A stretch of DNA of 64,000 bases from Mycetocola zhujimingii (lineage in GTDB: Bacteria; Actinomycetota; Actinomycetes; Actinomycetales; Microbacteriaceae), in NCBI RefSeq assembly GCF_003065425.1, contig NZ_CP026949.1, positions 620,001 through 684,000 of the forward strand. The letters run 5' to 3'. The notes under the pieces are model-generated. The model saw only the letters and a list, made by a program, of their open reading frames with translations, did no database searches and was not told where the DNA came from. Shown one piece after another: positions 42,421-51,892 of this stretch. Numbering within the stretch: position 1 is the stretch's first letter; each line of letters starts with the position of its first letter. The translations under genes and the position numbers were made by a program.

Positions 42421-44975
42421 TCGCAGTTCTGTCGTGTGACGGTGATGGTCACTGTCTGGCCGGCAGCCAGCGTGGAATCAGCCGCTGGGTTCTGCTTGGA
42501 GACGACGCCCTTGCCCGGAGGGGCATCGGGATTCGCTTCACACTCCGCCGCCACCTCGTATCCGACGCCTTCCAGGGTCTTCTTCGCTGCATCCGGGTCT
42601 GCCTGAACCACGTTCGGGACCGCGAGCGGGGCGACGCCGGTGCTCGGGTGCAGAGTGATCGTCGAACCGGTGGCGGCGTCGGTGCCGGCGGCAGGATCGG
42701 TGGACGCGACGAGGCCTGCGCCAACGCTCGAGTCGACCGGGCTGCCAACCTGGACCGCGAAGCCTGACTTCTCGAGGATTGTCGATGCGGCTTCAACGGA
42801 CTGGCCAGCGACCTCGGGGACGGCGACGCGCTTGGACTTGATCAGCGAGTCTGACGGGTTCGGGAATGCTTCCCCGCCGTACTTCGCGATCGATGCCTTG
42901 AGAATCCCGGCGAAGACCCCGAACTTGGCGCTGAAGCCGGACTGTCCCTTATTCACGCGGACGTTGTACATGTTCGATGTTCCGGACACGTTTCCGATCC
43001 AGAGGGAGGTGATGGCCTCGCTGGTGCCGCCGGTGACCCAGGAGTGCCTGGCCTCATCTGCGGTACCCGTCTTGCCCATCAGGGGAGCGCCAGGTACGGC
43101 TGCGCGAGCTGCGGTACCACCGGCTTTGAATACGGTCTCCATGGCAAACGTCGCAGCGTTGGCAACCTCAGGGGCTACCGCCTGCGTGCAGGTGCTCTTG
43201 GGCGCCGGGATTTCGGCACCATCGGGGCCGAACACCTTGTCGATGGCGATCGGTGTGCAGGTGAGACCGGAGGCGGCGATACCGGCCATTCCGGTTGCTA
43301 CGGAAAGCGGGGACACTTCGTTGGCGCCGAGCAGGGTGCCGGGGAAGCGCTCAAGAGGCTTGCCGTCTGCGCGTTTCACTCCCATGGCTTCTGCGCCCTT
43401 GAAGATGGAGCACATGTCGAGCTTCTGAGCCATCGCGACGAACGCCGTGTTCACCGAGCGGCGCGTGGCGTCGATGGGGGTAATGGAGCCGGAGCTCGAG
43501 CCGTCGTAGTTCTTGGGGTTGTATGGCTCCGTGTAGTTTCCGACGCAGCTGTCCTTCCACTTGGTGAAGGTTCGCCTCTCGCCGTTCACAGACTCGTTGA
43601 GCGAGTGGCCCTCTTTCAACCAGTCGAGGAGAATAAACGCCTTGAAGGTCGATCCCATCTGGAACCCGGATGATCCGCCGTAAGCCTTGTCGGTGTTGTA
43701 GTTCACCGAGGTGTACTCGTTGCTCGTGGCGGTGAGTGCGGCGTCATTGCTGAATGTCTTGTTCTGGGCCATGGCCAGAACGCGACCGGTTCCCGGCTGC
43801 ACGGTTGTTGCTGCGGCACCGATGTTGGTGCGAGCCATGGTGTGAGGAATCGATGCGTCGATCGACGCCTGGCTTGCGGCCTGAATGTCGAGGTCGAGCG
43901 TCGTGTAGATCTGAAGTCCACCGCGGCGAAGAGCTGCGGCACGTTCCTCCGGTGTTTCACCGAATGCGGCGTCCTGCTTGACGATCCAGGTCACGTAGTC
44001 ACAGAAGTAGGCAGAGTTGCCTGCCGTCTGGCATCCGGTGCTTGGCTGCGTGATGGCGGGAGTGATGGGCGCTGCGATGGCCGCCGCGTGCTGCTCTGCA
44101 GTGATCTTGCCGTGCTCGAGCATGTCGTTGAGCACGTAGTCGCGTCGGATCTTGGTCTTCGAGTAACCGTCGGCCTCGCCGTTGATTTCGTTGGCCGGCT
44201 TGTCGATCCGAAGGTTGTTGGGGTTGTTGACCATGGCGACGAGGGTGGCTGCCTGCTCGACGTTGAGGTCGATGGCGTTCACGTTGAAGTAGTACTTCGC
44301 CGCCGCCTGGATGCCGTAGGTGCGGGCGCCGAAGTTGGCGATGTTCAGGTAGCCGAGGAGGATGTCGTCTTTCGAGTAGTCCTTCTCAACGCCGATCGCG
44401 AGCCGCATCTCCTTGAGCTTGCGGGCTGCTCCGTCGGCGCCGGATGCCTTCGTGGCCTCGTCAGCACACGCGTTCAGCTCTTCGGTGGATGGCGATTCGA
44501 CCTCGCACTGCTGGATGAGGACGTTCTTCACGTACTGCTGGGTGATGGTTGACCCACCCTGCGTCGTGCCGCCGACCACGTAGGTCTTGAAGATTGCGCG
44601 CGCGGTACCGATCATGTCGACGCCACCGTGCTCGAAGAAGCGAGGGTCCTCTGCCGCTACGGCTGCGTCCTTCGCGAACTGCGACACCTGGTCGCTCGTC
44701 ACTTCTTCACGGTTCTGGTCGTAGAACGAGGCGAGCAGGGGAGTGCTGCCGTCGGACGCCGTGGCGTAAATGTTGGTCTTCTCCATCGACTGGCCCACCT
44801 TGAGGTAGTCGGGGAGTTCGTTGAAGACGCCAATCGTGCTGTTGGCGGTCATGCCGGTGACGGCAAGTGCGGGCGTGACGGCAGCGGTAACGAGTATTCC
44901 GGCTGCGACACTCAGGCCGATGAACCCGAGGAAGCCCCCGAGCACACCACTAGCCGTGCGTTTTTGTTCAGGCAT
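42417..44975 (-). CDS. Bifunctional class A penicillin-binding protein with PASTA domains
   Basis: The 852-residue protein builds and cross-links peptidoglycan. It has one membrane anchor (residues 15-40), then a glycosyltransferase domain with AAEDPRFFEHGGVD (catalytic Glu), GGSTITQQYVKN and RKLKEMRLAIGVEKDYSKDD. A transpeptidase domain follows with GSTFK (nucleophile Ser), SVN and KTGTA. Two PASTA domains lie at the C-terminus (about 715-785 and 785-852: VPEVAGQSVEAAS and VPNVVQADPDAAKK). PASTA modules bind muropeptides, as in mycobacterial PonA-type enzymes. It overlaps the metallophosphoesterase gene by 4 bases. Confidence 0.95.
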   Translation of the reverse strand: MPEQKRTASGVLGGFLGFIGLSVAAGILVTAAVTPALAVTGMTANSTIGVFNELPDYLKVGQSMEKTNIYATASDGSTPLLASFYDQNREEVTSDQVSQFAKDAAVAAEDPRFFEHGGVDMIGTARAIFKTYVVGGTTQGGSTITQQYVKNVLIQQCEVESPSTEELNACADEATKASGADGAARKLKEMRLAIGVEKDYSKDDILLGYLNIANFGARTYGIQAAAKYYFNVNAIDLNVEQAATLVAMVNNPNNLRIDKPANEINGEADGYSKTKIRRDYVLNDMLEHGKITAEQHAAAIAAPITPAITQPSTGCQTAGNSAYFCDYVTWIVKQDAAFGETPEERAAALRRGGLQIYTTLDLDIQAASQASIDASIPHTMARTNIGAAATTVQPGTGRVLAMAQNKTFSNDAALTATSNEYTSVNYNTDKAYGGSSGFQMGSTFKAFILLDWLKEGHSLNESVNGERRTFTKWKDSCVGNYTEPYNPKNYDGSSSGSITPIDATRRSVNTAFVAMAQKLDMCSIFKGAEAMGVKRADGKPLERFPGTLLGANEVSPLSVATGMAGIAASGLTCTPIAIDKVFGPDGAEIPAPKSTCTQAVAPEVANAATFAMETVFKAGGTAARAAVPGAPLMGKTGTADEARHSWVTGGTSEAITSLWIGNVSGTSNMYNVRVNKGQSGFSAKFGVFAGILKASIAKYGGEAFPNPSDSLIKSKRVAVPEVAGQSVEAASTILEKSGFAVQVGSPVDSSVGAGLVASTDPAAGTDAATGSTITLHPSTGVAPLAVPNVVQADPDAAKKTLEGVGYEVAAECEANPDAPPGKGVVSKQNPAADSTLAAGQTVTITVTRQNCD

Positions 44976-45104
44976 AGGATCACTTTAAGCGACAAATCTG
45001 TAAAAGCGCCTTAATGGGTGCTCTGGTGGGTCCTCGGTGTGCCGCTGTAGCCGCACTTTCGGGCATCCCGCCGTCGCGATTCGCACCGACACAAAAGGAT
45101 AAAC

Positions 45105-45266
45105 ATGCCTCGCTGGGAGTACCTCACGACCCCCCTCATGATTCACAACACCGCCGCGATCCTCAACAACTGGGGTTCAGACGGCTGGGAGCTCGTCCAG
45201 GTTGTGAACGGGCCGGAAGGTGGCCTCGTTGCCTACCTGAAGCGCCCAGTCGCCGAGGCCAGCTAG
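45105..45266 (+). CDS. DUF4177-like small protein (53 aa)
   Basis: The 53-residue protein starts MPRWEYLTTPLMIHNTAAIL and contains NNWGSDGWELVQVV. The W-E-Y...L-N-x-W-G-x-x-GWELV pattern is that of DUF4177 proteins. AAAGGATAAAC precedes the ATG. The next gene, RidA family, starts with a GTG that shares the last base of this gene's TAG. Function unknown. Confidence 0.8.
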   Translation: MPRWEYLTTPLMIHNTAAILNNWGSDGWELVQVVNGPEGGLVAYLKRPVAEAS

Positions 45267-45727
45267 TGTCGCGCATCGCCGACCGGCTCGCTGAACTCGG
45301 CTTTACGCTTCCGCCCGTTGCAGCACCCGTCGCCGCCTACGTGCCTGCCGTCGTTCAGGGGAACCTCGTGTACACCTCGGGGCAGCTCCCGTTCGTCGAC
45401 GGTGCCCTGCCCGCGACCGGCAAGGTCGGTGGGGCCGTGTCCGCTGAGGACGCCCAGTCGTACGCGGCGACCTGTGCGCTCAACGCGCTTGCCGCTGCCG
45501 AGAGCGTGATCGGCTCGCTCGACCGCGTCACCCAGGTGGTGAAGGTCACGGGCTTCGTGGCATCCGACACCGCGTTTACCGGGCAGCCGGGCGTCATCAA
45601 CGGGGCGTCCAAGCTGCTCGGCGAGATCTTCGGTGAGTCGGGCATCCACGCCCGCTCGGCTGTGGGTGTCGCTGTGCTGCCCCTGGATGCGCCCGTCGAG
45701 GTGGAGCTCATCCTCGCGTTCGCGTAG
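45266..45727 (+). CDS. RidA family protein
   Basis: The 153-residue protein begins with GTG (MSRIADRLAELGFTLPPVA) and contains LVYTSGQLPFVDGALPATGK, RVTQVVKVTGFVASDTAF and AVGVAVLPLDAPVEVELILA. RidA proteins hydrolyse reactive enamine/imine intermediates such as those from threonine dehydratase. The GAGG upstream and one-base overlap with the DUF4177-like gene support this start. The position of the usual active-site Arg holds a residue unlike classic RidA (AVLPLDAPVEVELI), so this may be a Rid1-3-like subgroup with altered activity. Confidence 0.88.
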   Translation: MSRIADRLAELGFTLPPVAAPVAAYVPAVVQGNLVYTSGQLPFVDGALPATGKVGGAVSAEDAQSYAATCALNALAAAESVIGSLDRVTQVVKVTGFVASDTAFTGQPGVINGASKLLGEIFGESGIHARSAVGVAVLPLDAPVEVELILAFA

Positions 45728-45769
45728 TCGGGTTTGCGCCCGCTTCTCACGTTTGAGTAGTCGAGTTTT

Positions 45770-45834
45770 CAGGCAGTCGCACGATTAGCAGGACCAAAAG
45801 CCGAGAAAGCACCTGTAAATCGTGCGATTGCCTG
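45770..45834. repeat. H1 palindromic repeat
   Basis: CAGGCAGTCGCACGATTAG with CAGG (45770-45792) pairs with CCTGTAAATCGTGCGATTG then CCTG (45812-45834) with a few mismatches. It lies between two plus-strand genes, not a convergent pair. Confidence 0.75.
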
Positions 45835-45940
45835 TTAACCGGTCGGCGTCCCTGCCCTCACCAGAGCCCGCTCAGCGTTCTCTTGTCCCCAGATCACCGG
45901 GCGAGCACCCTCGGGGTCGAGCGCGCCTCACACTCGACCC

Positions 45941-46777
45941 ATGGACGTCGAACGGTGGCTCACGCAGCATCAGAGGATCGCACATACCGCCGATCTCCTC
46001 AATCAGGGTGCGACGGGGTACAGCATCCGCCGGGCGGTCGCGAAGGGCTCAGTCCGCCGCGTTCGGCGCGACTGGATCGCGACCGCCGACTGTGACCCTG
46101 CGCTCGTGCTCGCTGCCGAGTTCGGCGGCCGTCTCACCTGCCTGACGGCGGCGAGGAGGATCGGGCTTTGGACACTCGATGATGATGACCGCCTGCACAT
46201 CGTCGTGCCGCCGAACGCCGGGCGGCTGGGCACGCACCTCGGCGTCCGCGTCCATTGGGGCACTGCGCGGGTTCCGATCGGCAGGTATGACCTCGTGGAT
46301 CCCATCGAGAACGTGCTGCTGCATGTCGCTGAGTGCCAGGGGTTCGAGTCGGCGGTGACGGTGTTCGATTCGGCGCTGCGGAAGCATGTCATCAGCGTCC
46401 AGCAGCTCGCGCTCTTGCCGTCGCGGTCGCGCCAGTTCATTCGAGCGAGGGATGCCGCCACCGAGCTGTCCGATTCCGGCATCGAGTCATTGCCCCGGTT
46501 GCGCTTGAGGAGGCACGGCATCGTGATGCGCCAGCAGGTGGTCATAGACGGGCACCCTGTCGACGGGTTGATCGGCGATAAATTGGTGATCCAGATCGAC
46601 GGCTACGGCCCGCATTCCGATGCGAAGCAACGCAGGCGCGACCTCGCTCAGGATGCTCGCCTCCGCCTCATGGGCTACACGGTGTTGCGGTTCGACTACC
46701 ACCAGATCCTCGGGCAGTGGGAGTTCGTCGAGTCCACCATCCTCAGCGCCATGGCCCAGGGCCTGCATGTCGCTTAG
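45941..46777 (+). CDS. DUF559/VSR-like protein with AbiEi-type N-terminal domain
   Basis: The 278-residue protein has an N-terminal winged-helix-like segment (RIAHTADLLNQGATGYSIRR then AVAKGSVRRVRRDWIA) as in AbiEi-type antitoxin N-domains. The C-terminal DUF559 fold resembles very-short-patch endonucleases: HPVDGLIGDKLVIQIDGYGP then RRRDLAQDARLRLMGYTVLR. The E-x-D of true nucleases is Q-I-D here. Such proteins are common in Microbacteriaceae and no function is established. No toxin partner (AbiEii nucleotidyltransferase) is adjacent. Confidence 0.82.
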   Translation: MDVERWLTQHQRIAHTADLLNQGATGYSIRRAVAKGSVRRVRRDWIATADCDPALVLAAEFGGRLTCLTAARRIGLWTLDDDDRLHIVVPPNAGRLGTHLGVRVHWGTARVPIGRYDLVDPIENVLLHVAECQGFESAVTVFDSALRKHVISVQQLALLPSRSRQFIRARDAATELSDSGIESLPRLRLRRHGIVMRQQVVIDGHPVDGLIGDKLVIQIDGYGPHSDAKQRRRDLAQDARLRLMGYTVLRFDYHQILGQWEFVESTILSAMAQGLHVA

Positions 46778-46810
46778 ACCGAACCGACGCGCGTCACGGC
46801 ATCCGGTTAA

Positions 46811-46875
46811 CAGGAAATCGCACGATTAGCAGGATGCTTTTGCGAAAGCGGTCCTGATAAACGTGCGATTTCCTG
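46811..46875. repeat. H1 palindromic repeat with partial duplication of its right arm
   Basis: CAGGAAATCGCACGATTAGC then AGGA (46811-46834) pairs with TCCTGATAAACGTGCGATTT then CCTG (46852-46875), two mismatches. TCCTGATAAACGTGCG occurs again directly after (46870-46885), so part of the arm is duplicated. It lies between convergent genes. Confidence 0.85.
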
Positions 46876-46891
46876 ATAAACGTGCGTAGCG

Positions 46892-48870
46892 CTACTTCGC
46901 CGTCACCTGGCCCGTGATGATCTGCATCACCGTGGTGTCAGCAAGCGTCGTCGTGTCGCCTACATCGCGGCCCTCGGCGACATCCCGCAGCAGGCGCCGC
47001 ATGATCTTGCCCGAGCGGGTCTTCGGCAGCTCGTTGACGACGAAGACGTCGCGGGGCCGCGCGATGGGTCCGATCTGCTCACCGACGTGCGACCGCAGCA
47101 CAGCCGCGATGTCCTCGACGGCGGCAGACTCCTCGAGCATGCTCTCCTTGATGATGACGAAGGCGACAACGGCTTGCCCCGTCGTGTCATCGTGGGCGCC
47201 GACGACTGCAGCTTCAGCGGTGAACGCGTGCGCCACAAGCGACGACTCGATCTCGGCTGTCGAGAGCCGGTGTCCGGAGATGTTCATCACGTCGTCCACG
47301 CGTCCGAGCAGCCAGATGTCGCCGTCGTCGTCGAGCCGGGCGCCATCGCCGGCGAAGTAGAGGTTCTTGTCGCCGAACTTCTCCCAGTAGGTCTCCTTGA
47401 ACCGCTCCGGGTCGCCCCAGATCCCGCGGAGCATCGACGGCCATGGCTCGGTGACCACGAGCAGTCCGCCGTTACCACTGCCGACATGCTCACCGTCATC
47501 GTCGACGACGTCGATCGAGATGCCGGGGATCGGCACCTGGGCGCTGCCGGGCTTGGTCTCGGTGACACCGGGCAGTGCCGAGATCATGATTGCCCCGGTC
47601 TCGGTCTGCCACCAGGTGTCAACGATCGGCGCCAGCTTGTCGCCGATGACCTTGCGGTACCACATCCACGCCTCGGGGTTGATGGGTTCGCCGACGCTTC
47701 CGAGCAGACGAATCGACGACAGATCGAACTTCTTCGGGATCTTGCGACCCAGCTTCATGAACGAACGGATGGCGGTCGGCGCGGTGTAGAAGGTCGTCAC
47801 CTTGTACTTCTCGATGATTTCCCACCAGCGACCGGGGTGCGGTGTGTCTGGAGTGCCCTCGTACAGCACCTGCGTCGTGCCGTTCGCGAGCGGACCGTAG
47901 ACGACGTAGCTGTGGCCGGTGATCCAGCCGACGTCCGCGGTGCACCAGTACACGTCAGATTCGGGCTTGAGGTCGAACACCATCTTGTGGGTGAACGCCG
48001 ACTGGGTGAGGTACCCGCCCGAGGTGTGCAGGATGCCCTTCGGCTTCCCGGTTGTGCCCGAGGTGTAGAGGATGAACAACGGGTTCTCAGCCGGGAACGG
48101 CTGTGCCTCGTGTTCGGCCTCCGCCTTCGCCATCTCCTCGTGCCACCACAGGTCGCGATCGGTCCAGTCGACCTCGTTCTCACCGCGCTTGACCACGAGC
48201 ACATTGGTGACCGTCTCCTGGGGGCCGAGGTCGCCGCGTGCCTCGAGTGCGGCATCCACCGCGGGCTTCAGGGCACTGACCTTGCCCTTGCGCCAGCCAC
48301 CGTCTGCGGTGATGACGAGCTTGGCGCTCGCGTCGTCAACGCGAGAACGGATGCTGTCGGCGCTGAATCCTCCGAAGATCACCGAGTGCACGGCGCCCAG
48401 TCGGGCGACGGCGAGCATCGAGATGACCGCCTCGGGGATCATGGGCAGGTAGATCGCGACCCGGTCGCCCTGGCCGATGCCGAGCCCGGCGAGGACGTTC
48501 GCGGCGCGCTTGACCTCGGCTGTCAGTTCGGCATAGGTGACCGTGCGGCTGTCACCCTGCTCGCCCTCCCAGTGGAATGCGACGCGCTCGCCGTTGCCAG
48601 CCTCGACGTGCCGGTCGAGGCAGTTGTACGCCACGTTGAGTTCGCCGTCGTCGAACCACTTGGCGAACGGCGGGTTCGACCAGTCGAGGGTCCGGGTGAA
48701 CGGGGTGTTCCAGTGCAGCAGCTCACGCGACTGCTTTGCCCAGAACTCGAGGCGGTCAGCGCTGGCCTCGTCATAGAGTGCGGCTGTGGCGACGGCATTC
48801 TGCGAAAATTCTTCGCTCGGAGGAAACTTGCGGGTTTCGTGCAGGAGGTTGTCGATTTGGGGATTCATGT
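46892..48870 (-). CDS. acs: Acetyl-CoA synthetase (AMP-forming)
   Basis: The 658-residue enzyme makes acetyl-CoA from acetate, ATP and CoA through acetyl-AMP. Motifs are the ATP-binding loop YTSGTTGKPKGILHTSGGYL, WWQTETGAIMISALPG, the hinge region YFAGDGARLDDDGDIWLLGR and VDDVMNISGHRLSTAE, and the acetylation-site lysine in PKTRSGKIMRRLLR. The start MNPQIDNLLHE at 48870 is somewhat far from AAGGAG but is the best fit to family length (about 650). It is divergent from the 6C-like RNA and tad genes, an arrangement seen in other actinobacteria. Confidence 0.96.
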
Positions 48871-49056
48871 TGTGGGTACTCGCTCCTTTGCGACGCGTGG
48901 TCCGGGTCACTTCTGTGTAACTCATACAGACTGTACCGCGAATGATCCCGGGTGGGCGGGTGTCGAAAATGGGCCCACAATGGGCGGTCCTCTCTTTGGG
49001 GGACTTTGGGGGCCTTTTCCGCTTGCGTGCGGACCTATTCCGCGTACACTGGGCTT

Positions 49057-49163
49057 CGGCCGAATTCACAATTCGATCATGCGGTGTGCGGATTATCCCC
49101 CAGTCCAGCACCGCCAGTGGCGGCATCCATTTCCCCCGATGGATGCCGCCGCTCTCATTTTTG
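49057..49163 (+). ncRNA. 6C-like small RNA
   Basis: Two hairpins with cytosine-rich loops stand in tandem. Hairpin 1 pairs GCGGTG (49081-49086) with CACCGC (49109-49114) and GGA with TCC, leaving loop TTATCCCCCAG. Hairpin 2 is a perfect 12-bp stem GGCGGCATCCAT / ATGGATGCCGCC (49119-49150) with loop TTCCCCCG, followed by CTCATTTTTG. This is the layout of the actinobacterial 6C RNA, whose mycobacterial member lies beside the ssd/tad genes, as here. TTGCGT (49023) and TACACT (49045), 16 bases apart, form a plausible promoter, giving an RNA of about 105 bases. The runs are five C, not six. Confidence 0.7.
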
Positions 49164-49285
49164 CCGTCGACCGGACGCGACCGCTCGTCGGGTGGAGTCC
49201 TCCCCAGCCAAGGCGTGGGCGTGAGTTTTCCACAGAAGTTTGAGACCACGCGGAACACGGCCCCGTCCTCACTAGCGTTGCCGCT

Positions 49286-50701
49286 ATGAGTACTCGATTC
49301 GTCGCCACCCCGGCTGCGTTCGCCGACTCTGCATCGGGTGCCCCGCCTCCTGCCGCCAGCCCACATCCGGTGACCATCACCGCTTCGGTAGCCACAAACA
49401 CGGCCGAAGTTGCGAAAGATCGGTTCGTTCCGTCAGCACCGCCGACTTCGGTCGGACCCCGTCGGTCAGGCGGCTTGCCTCGCTCAGGGGGAGCGTCGCA
49501 GAACAGTACCGGTGAAGCCCCAGTCGGGCTCGTCGACGCGTCCCCCGACGTCGGCGGCCCGGCTGGCCCGGCTGGCCCGGCGGGCTCGCCGGGTTCCGTG
49601 GGAGAGGATGGCCCACCGGGTTTCGCCGGGCCGGACGGCGCACCCGGCCCGACGGGGATCGCGAATGCCGGACGACCGCTCGCGGTAGCGGCCCATCGGG
49701 CTGGCTCCCCGGGCGCGCGCCCAGCCCGTGTCGGCAGGTCCTCGCCGACAGCTGTACGTCTCCGCCTGAGCCTTGCCGCTGAGTTCGGTCCGCTCGGTCA
49801 GTACCTGGTCGAGGACGCCGTCACCGACATCTTTATTAACGGCGAGTATGGCGGCCTGTGGATCGACCGCGGAGACGGCCTGCAGCACGATCAGCGGGTG
49901 ACGCTCTCCGAGCGGGAAGCCCGCGACCTGGCTGTGCGTCTGGTCGGCCTCGGCGGGCGACATATCGACGAAGCAACGCCGTGTATGGACGTGAGGCTGC
50001 CCGGCGGCATCCGTGTCCACGCCGTCCTTCCTCCGGTGTCGGTCACCGGGACCCTGATCAGCATCCGCGTGCCGCAGGTGCGGCGACTGGATCTCTCCGA
50101 ACTGGGCGCGGCAGGCATGTTCGGCAGCGGGACGGCGATCGAACTTGCCGCGGCGGTCCGGGAGCGCACCAACCTGCTCATCACCGGCGCTGCCGGCACG
50201 GGTAAGACGACGTTGCTCGGGGCGATGCTCGCGAGCGCGCCGTCAACCGAACGCATCGTGGCCATCGAGGACGTCGCCGAGCTCGGTGTGGAGCACCCGC
50301 ACTTCGTCTCGCTGGAATCGCGGCAGCCCAATCTGGAGGGTGCCGGTGCGATCAGCATGGACCGGCTCGTGCGGGAGGCACTGAGGATGCGCCCCGACCG
50401 GCTCGTGGTGGGGGAGTGCCGCGGCGCTGAGGTGCGCGAATTGCTTGCCGCACTGAATACGGGCCATGACGGTGGTGCAGGAACCCTCCATGCCAACTCG
50501 CTCGCCGATGTTCCCGCGCGGATCGAAGCGCTTGGCGCCCTCGCAGGAATGACAGCGGATGCCGTCGCCAGGCAAACAGTGAGTGCCATCGGCCTGGTCA
50601 TTCACCTCGAGCGTGTCGACGGGGTGCGTCGGGTTGCGCGCCAGGGCCGGTTCGCTCTTGACCCAGCCGGGCGGCTGGCCATTACCGAGGCGCCGGGGTG
50701 A
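49286..50701 (+). CDS. tadA: TadA/CpaF-type pilus assembly ATPase with collagen-like N-terminus
   Basis: The 471-residue protein ends in a CpaF/TadA secretion ATPase domain (about residues 160-460): VEDAVTDIFINGEYGGLWID, Walker A GAAGTGKT (301-308), Asp box IVAIEDVAEL, RPDRLVVGECRGAE (Walker B region) and His box NTGHDGGAGTLHANS. It powers tad-type pilus assembly at the inner membrane. The first 155 residues are unusual: Pro/Ala/Gly/Ser-rich, with eleven uninterrupted Gly-X-Y triplets at residues 91-123 (GPAGPAGPAGSPGSVGEDGP and onward). No ribosome-binding site precedes the ATG, so the start is less certain, but no good downstream start precedes the ATPase domain. Confidence 0.88.
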   Translation: MSTRFVATPAAFADSASGAPPPAASPHPVTITASVATNTAEVAKDRFVPSAPPTSVGPRRSGGLPRSGGASQNSTGEAPVGLVDASPDVGGPAGPAGPAGSPGSVGEDGPPGFAGPDGAPGPTGIANAGRPLAVAAHRAGSPGARPARVGRSSPTAVRLRLSLAAEFGPLGQYLVEDAVTDIFINGEYGGLWIDRGDGLQHDQRVTLSEREARDLAVRLVGLGGRHIDEATPCMDVRLPGGIRVHAVLPPVSVTGTLISIRVPQVRRLDLSELGAAGMFGSGTAIELAAAVRERTNLLITGAAGTGKTTLLGAMLASAPSTERIVAIEDVAELGVEHPHFVSLESRQPNLEGAGAISMDRLVREALRMRPDRLVVGECRGAEVRELLAALNTGHDGGAGTLHANSLADVPARIEALGALAGMTADAVARQTVSAIGLVIHLERVDGVRRVARQGRFALDPAGRLAITEAPG

Positions 50702-51786
50702 GAGACCCAACGCCCGGGGTCGAACACATCGCCGCCATCACCGAGCGACTCGCCGTGTTGCTCGGTGCCGGGGTCACGCCGACAGCGGCATGGCAGTACC
50801 TCGCCGACTCCCAGGCGCGCGCTGCCCCCCGTGGCGACGAGCTGATTCGCGAGGTGGTCACGGCCGCCGCGCTCGCAGCGAGAGACGGGATCGACGTGCC
50901 AGCGGCGATCGTCGGGGTGGCGCCGAAAGGGCCGGACGGCCACGCCTGGCGAGCTGTGGCGGCAGCGTGGGCTGTTGCCGTTGGAACCGGCGCACGGCTG
51001 GCGCCGTGCCTGAACCAGCTGGCCCGGTCGCAGCGTGCGCTCGGCCAGGCTCAGCGCGATATCGACGCCGCGCTCGCTGGTCCCCGGTCCACCTCGCGGT
51101 TCGTGACGGTGCTGCCGGTCGTCGGGCTGCTCTTCGGTTCCGTACTCGGCTTTGACACGCTCGGCACCTTGTTCACCACGCCACCCGGTCTCGTCTGCCT
51201 GGCGGCCGGCACCATGCTCACTATCCTTTCGTGGCGCTGGTCGAACCGGATGGTGAACCGTGCGCTTCCCATGACGAGCGCCCCCGGCCTCGAGATCGAC
51301 CTGCTGGCCATCGCGCTGTCGTCGGGCGCGTCAGTAGAGCGCTCACGAGCCGCCGTGAATGAAGCCCTCGAGAGATGCGAGCTGAGTCCAAAGAACGATC
51401 AGGCGCGGTCGGCCGCCGCCGATACCAGGGTGCGGTCGGAAGGCGGGGCTCTCGACGCGACGACTGTGCCGGTGGGCCGGGCGGCGGTGCGGCACTCCAA
51501 CGCCACGCGGCACCGTCACCGAGCAGGCTCGGAGAGCACAGCGGCAGCCATCGAGGATGTCCTCGCCCTTTCACGCTCCGCCGGGATCCCTGCCGCCGAT
51601 CTTCTGCGTGGCGAGGCCGCCCGGATGCGCCGCGACGCGAGGTCCGAAGCACAGCGAGCCGCAGCCGCCCTCGGTACGCGCCTCATGATTCCACTCGGTG
51701 CATGCATTCTTCCCGCCTTCATGCTCGTCGGTGTCGCACCGGTTTTGCTGAGCGTGTTGTCCTCCACAGTGTCGGGGTTTGGGTGA
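50698..51786 (+). CDS. TadB/TadC-like type II secretion F family protein, probably fused
   Basis: The 362-residue membrane protein begins with GTG overlapping the tadA stop (GTGA). Its N-terminal part (EHIAAITERLAVLLGAGVTP) and its C-terminal part (EIDLLAIALSSGASVERSRA, then IEDVLALSRSAGIPAADLLR) both look like halves of T2SSF domains. Membrane helices are near residues 138-158, 162-182 and 335-355. Many actinobacteria have separate tadB and tadC genes here; one longer gene suggests a fusion. A hydrophilic insert of about 50 residues (residues 230-280) separates the parts. It forms the inner-membrane platform of the pilus machine. Confidence 0.82.
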   Translation: MRDPTPGVEHIAAITERLAVLLGAGVTPTAAWQYLADSQARAAPRGDELIREVVTAAALAARDGIDVPAAIVGVAPKGPDGHAWRAVAAAWAVAVGTGARLAPCLNQLARSQRALGQAQRDIDAALAGPRSTSRFVTVLPVVGLLFGSVLGFDTLGTLFTTPPGLVCLAAGTMLTILSWRWSNRMVNRALPMTSAPGLEIDLLAIALSSGASVERSRAAVNEALERCELSPKNDQARSAAADTRVRSEGGALDATTVPVGRAAVRHSNATRHRHRAGSESTAAAIEDVLALSRSAGIPAADLLRGEAARMRRDARSEAQRAAAALGTRLMIPLGACILPAFMLVGVAPVLLSVLSSTVSGFG

Positions 51787-51892
51787 TGTCTTCACGAGGT
51801 CGGACCCGGCCCGCCACGGCCGATCGCGCGGCGGCACGATGGGAGCCCAGGCAACACCATCGAGCATCGTCGCGATGCGGAAGGAGAACAGA

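Noticed and set aside
45941-46777. Type IV toxin-antitoxin pair
   Set aside because: Only the AbiEi-like N-domain is present, and no AbiEii nucleotidyltransferase lies next to it.
46811-46885. Phage attachment site suggested by the direct repeat near a gene end
   Set aside because: No integrase or phage gene is nearby, and the repeat is explained by partial duplication of an H1 arm.
47087-49243. 718-residue open frame antisense to acs
   Set aside because: It lies exactly opposite the acetyl-CoA synthetase gene and reflects GC-rich third positions. It shows no domain and no start signal.
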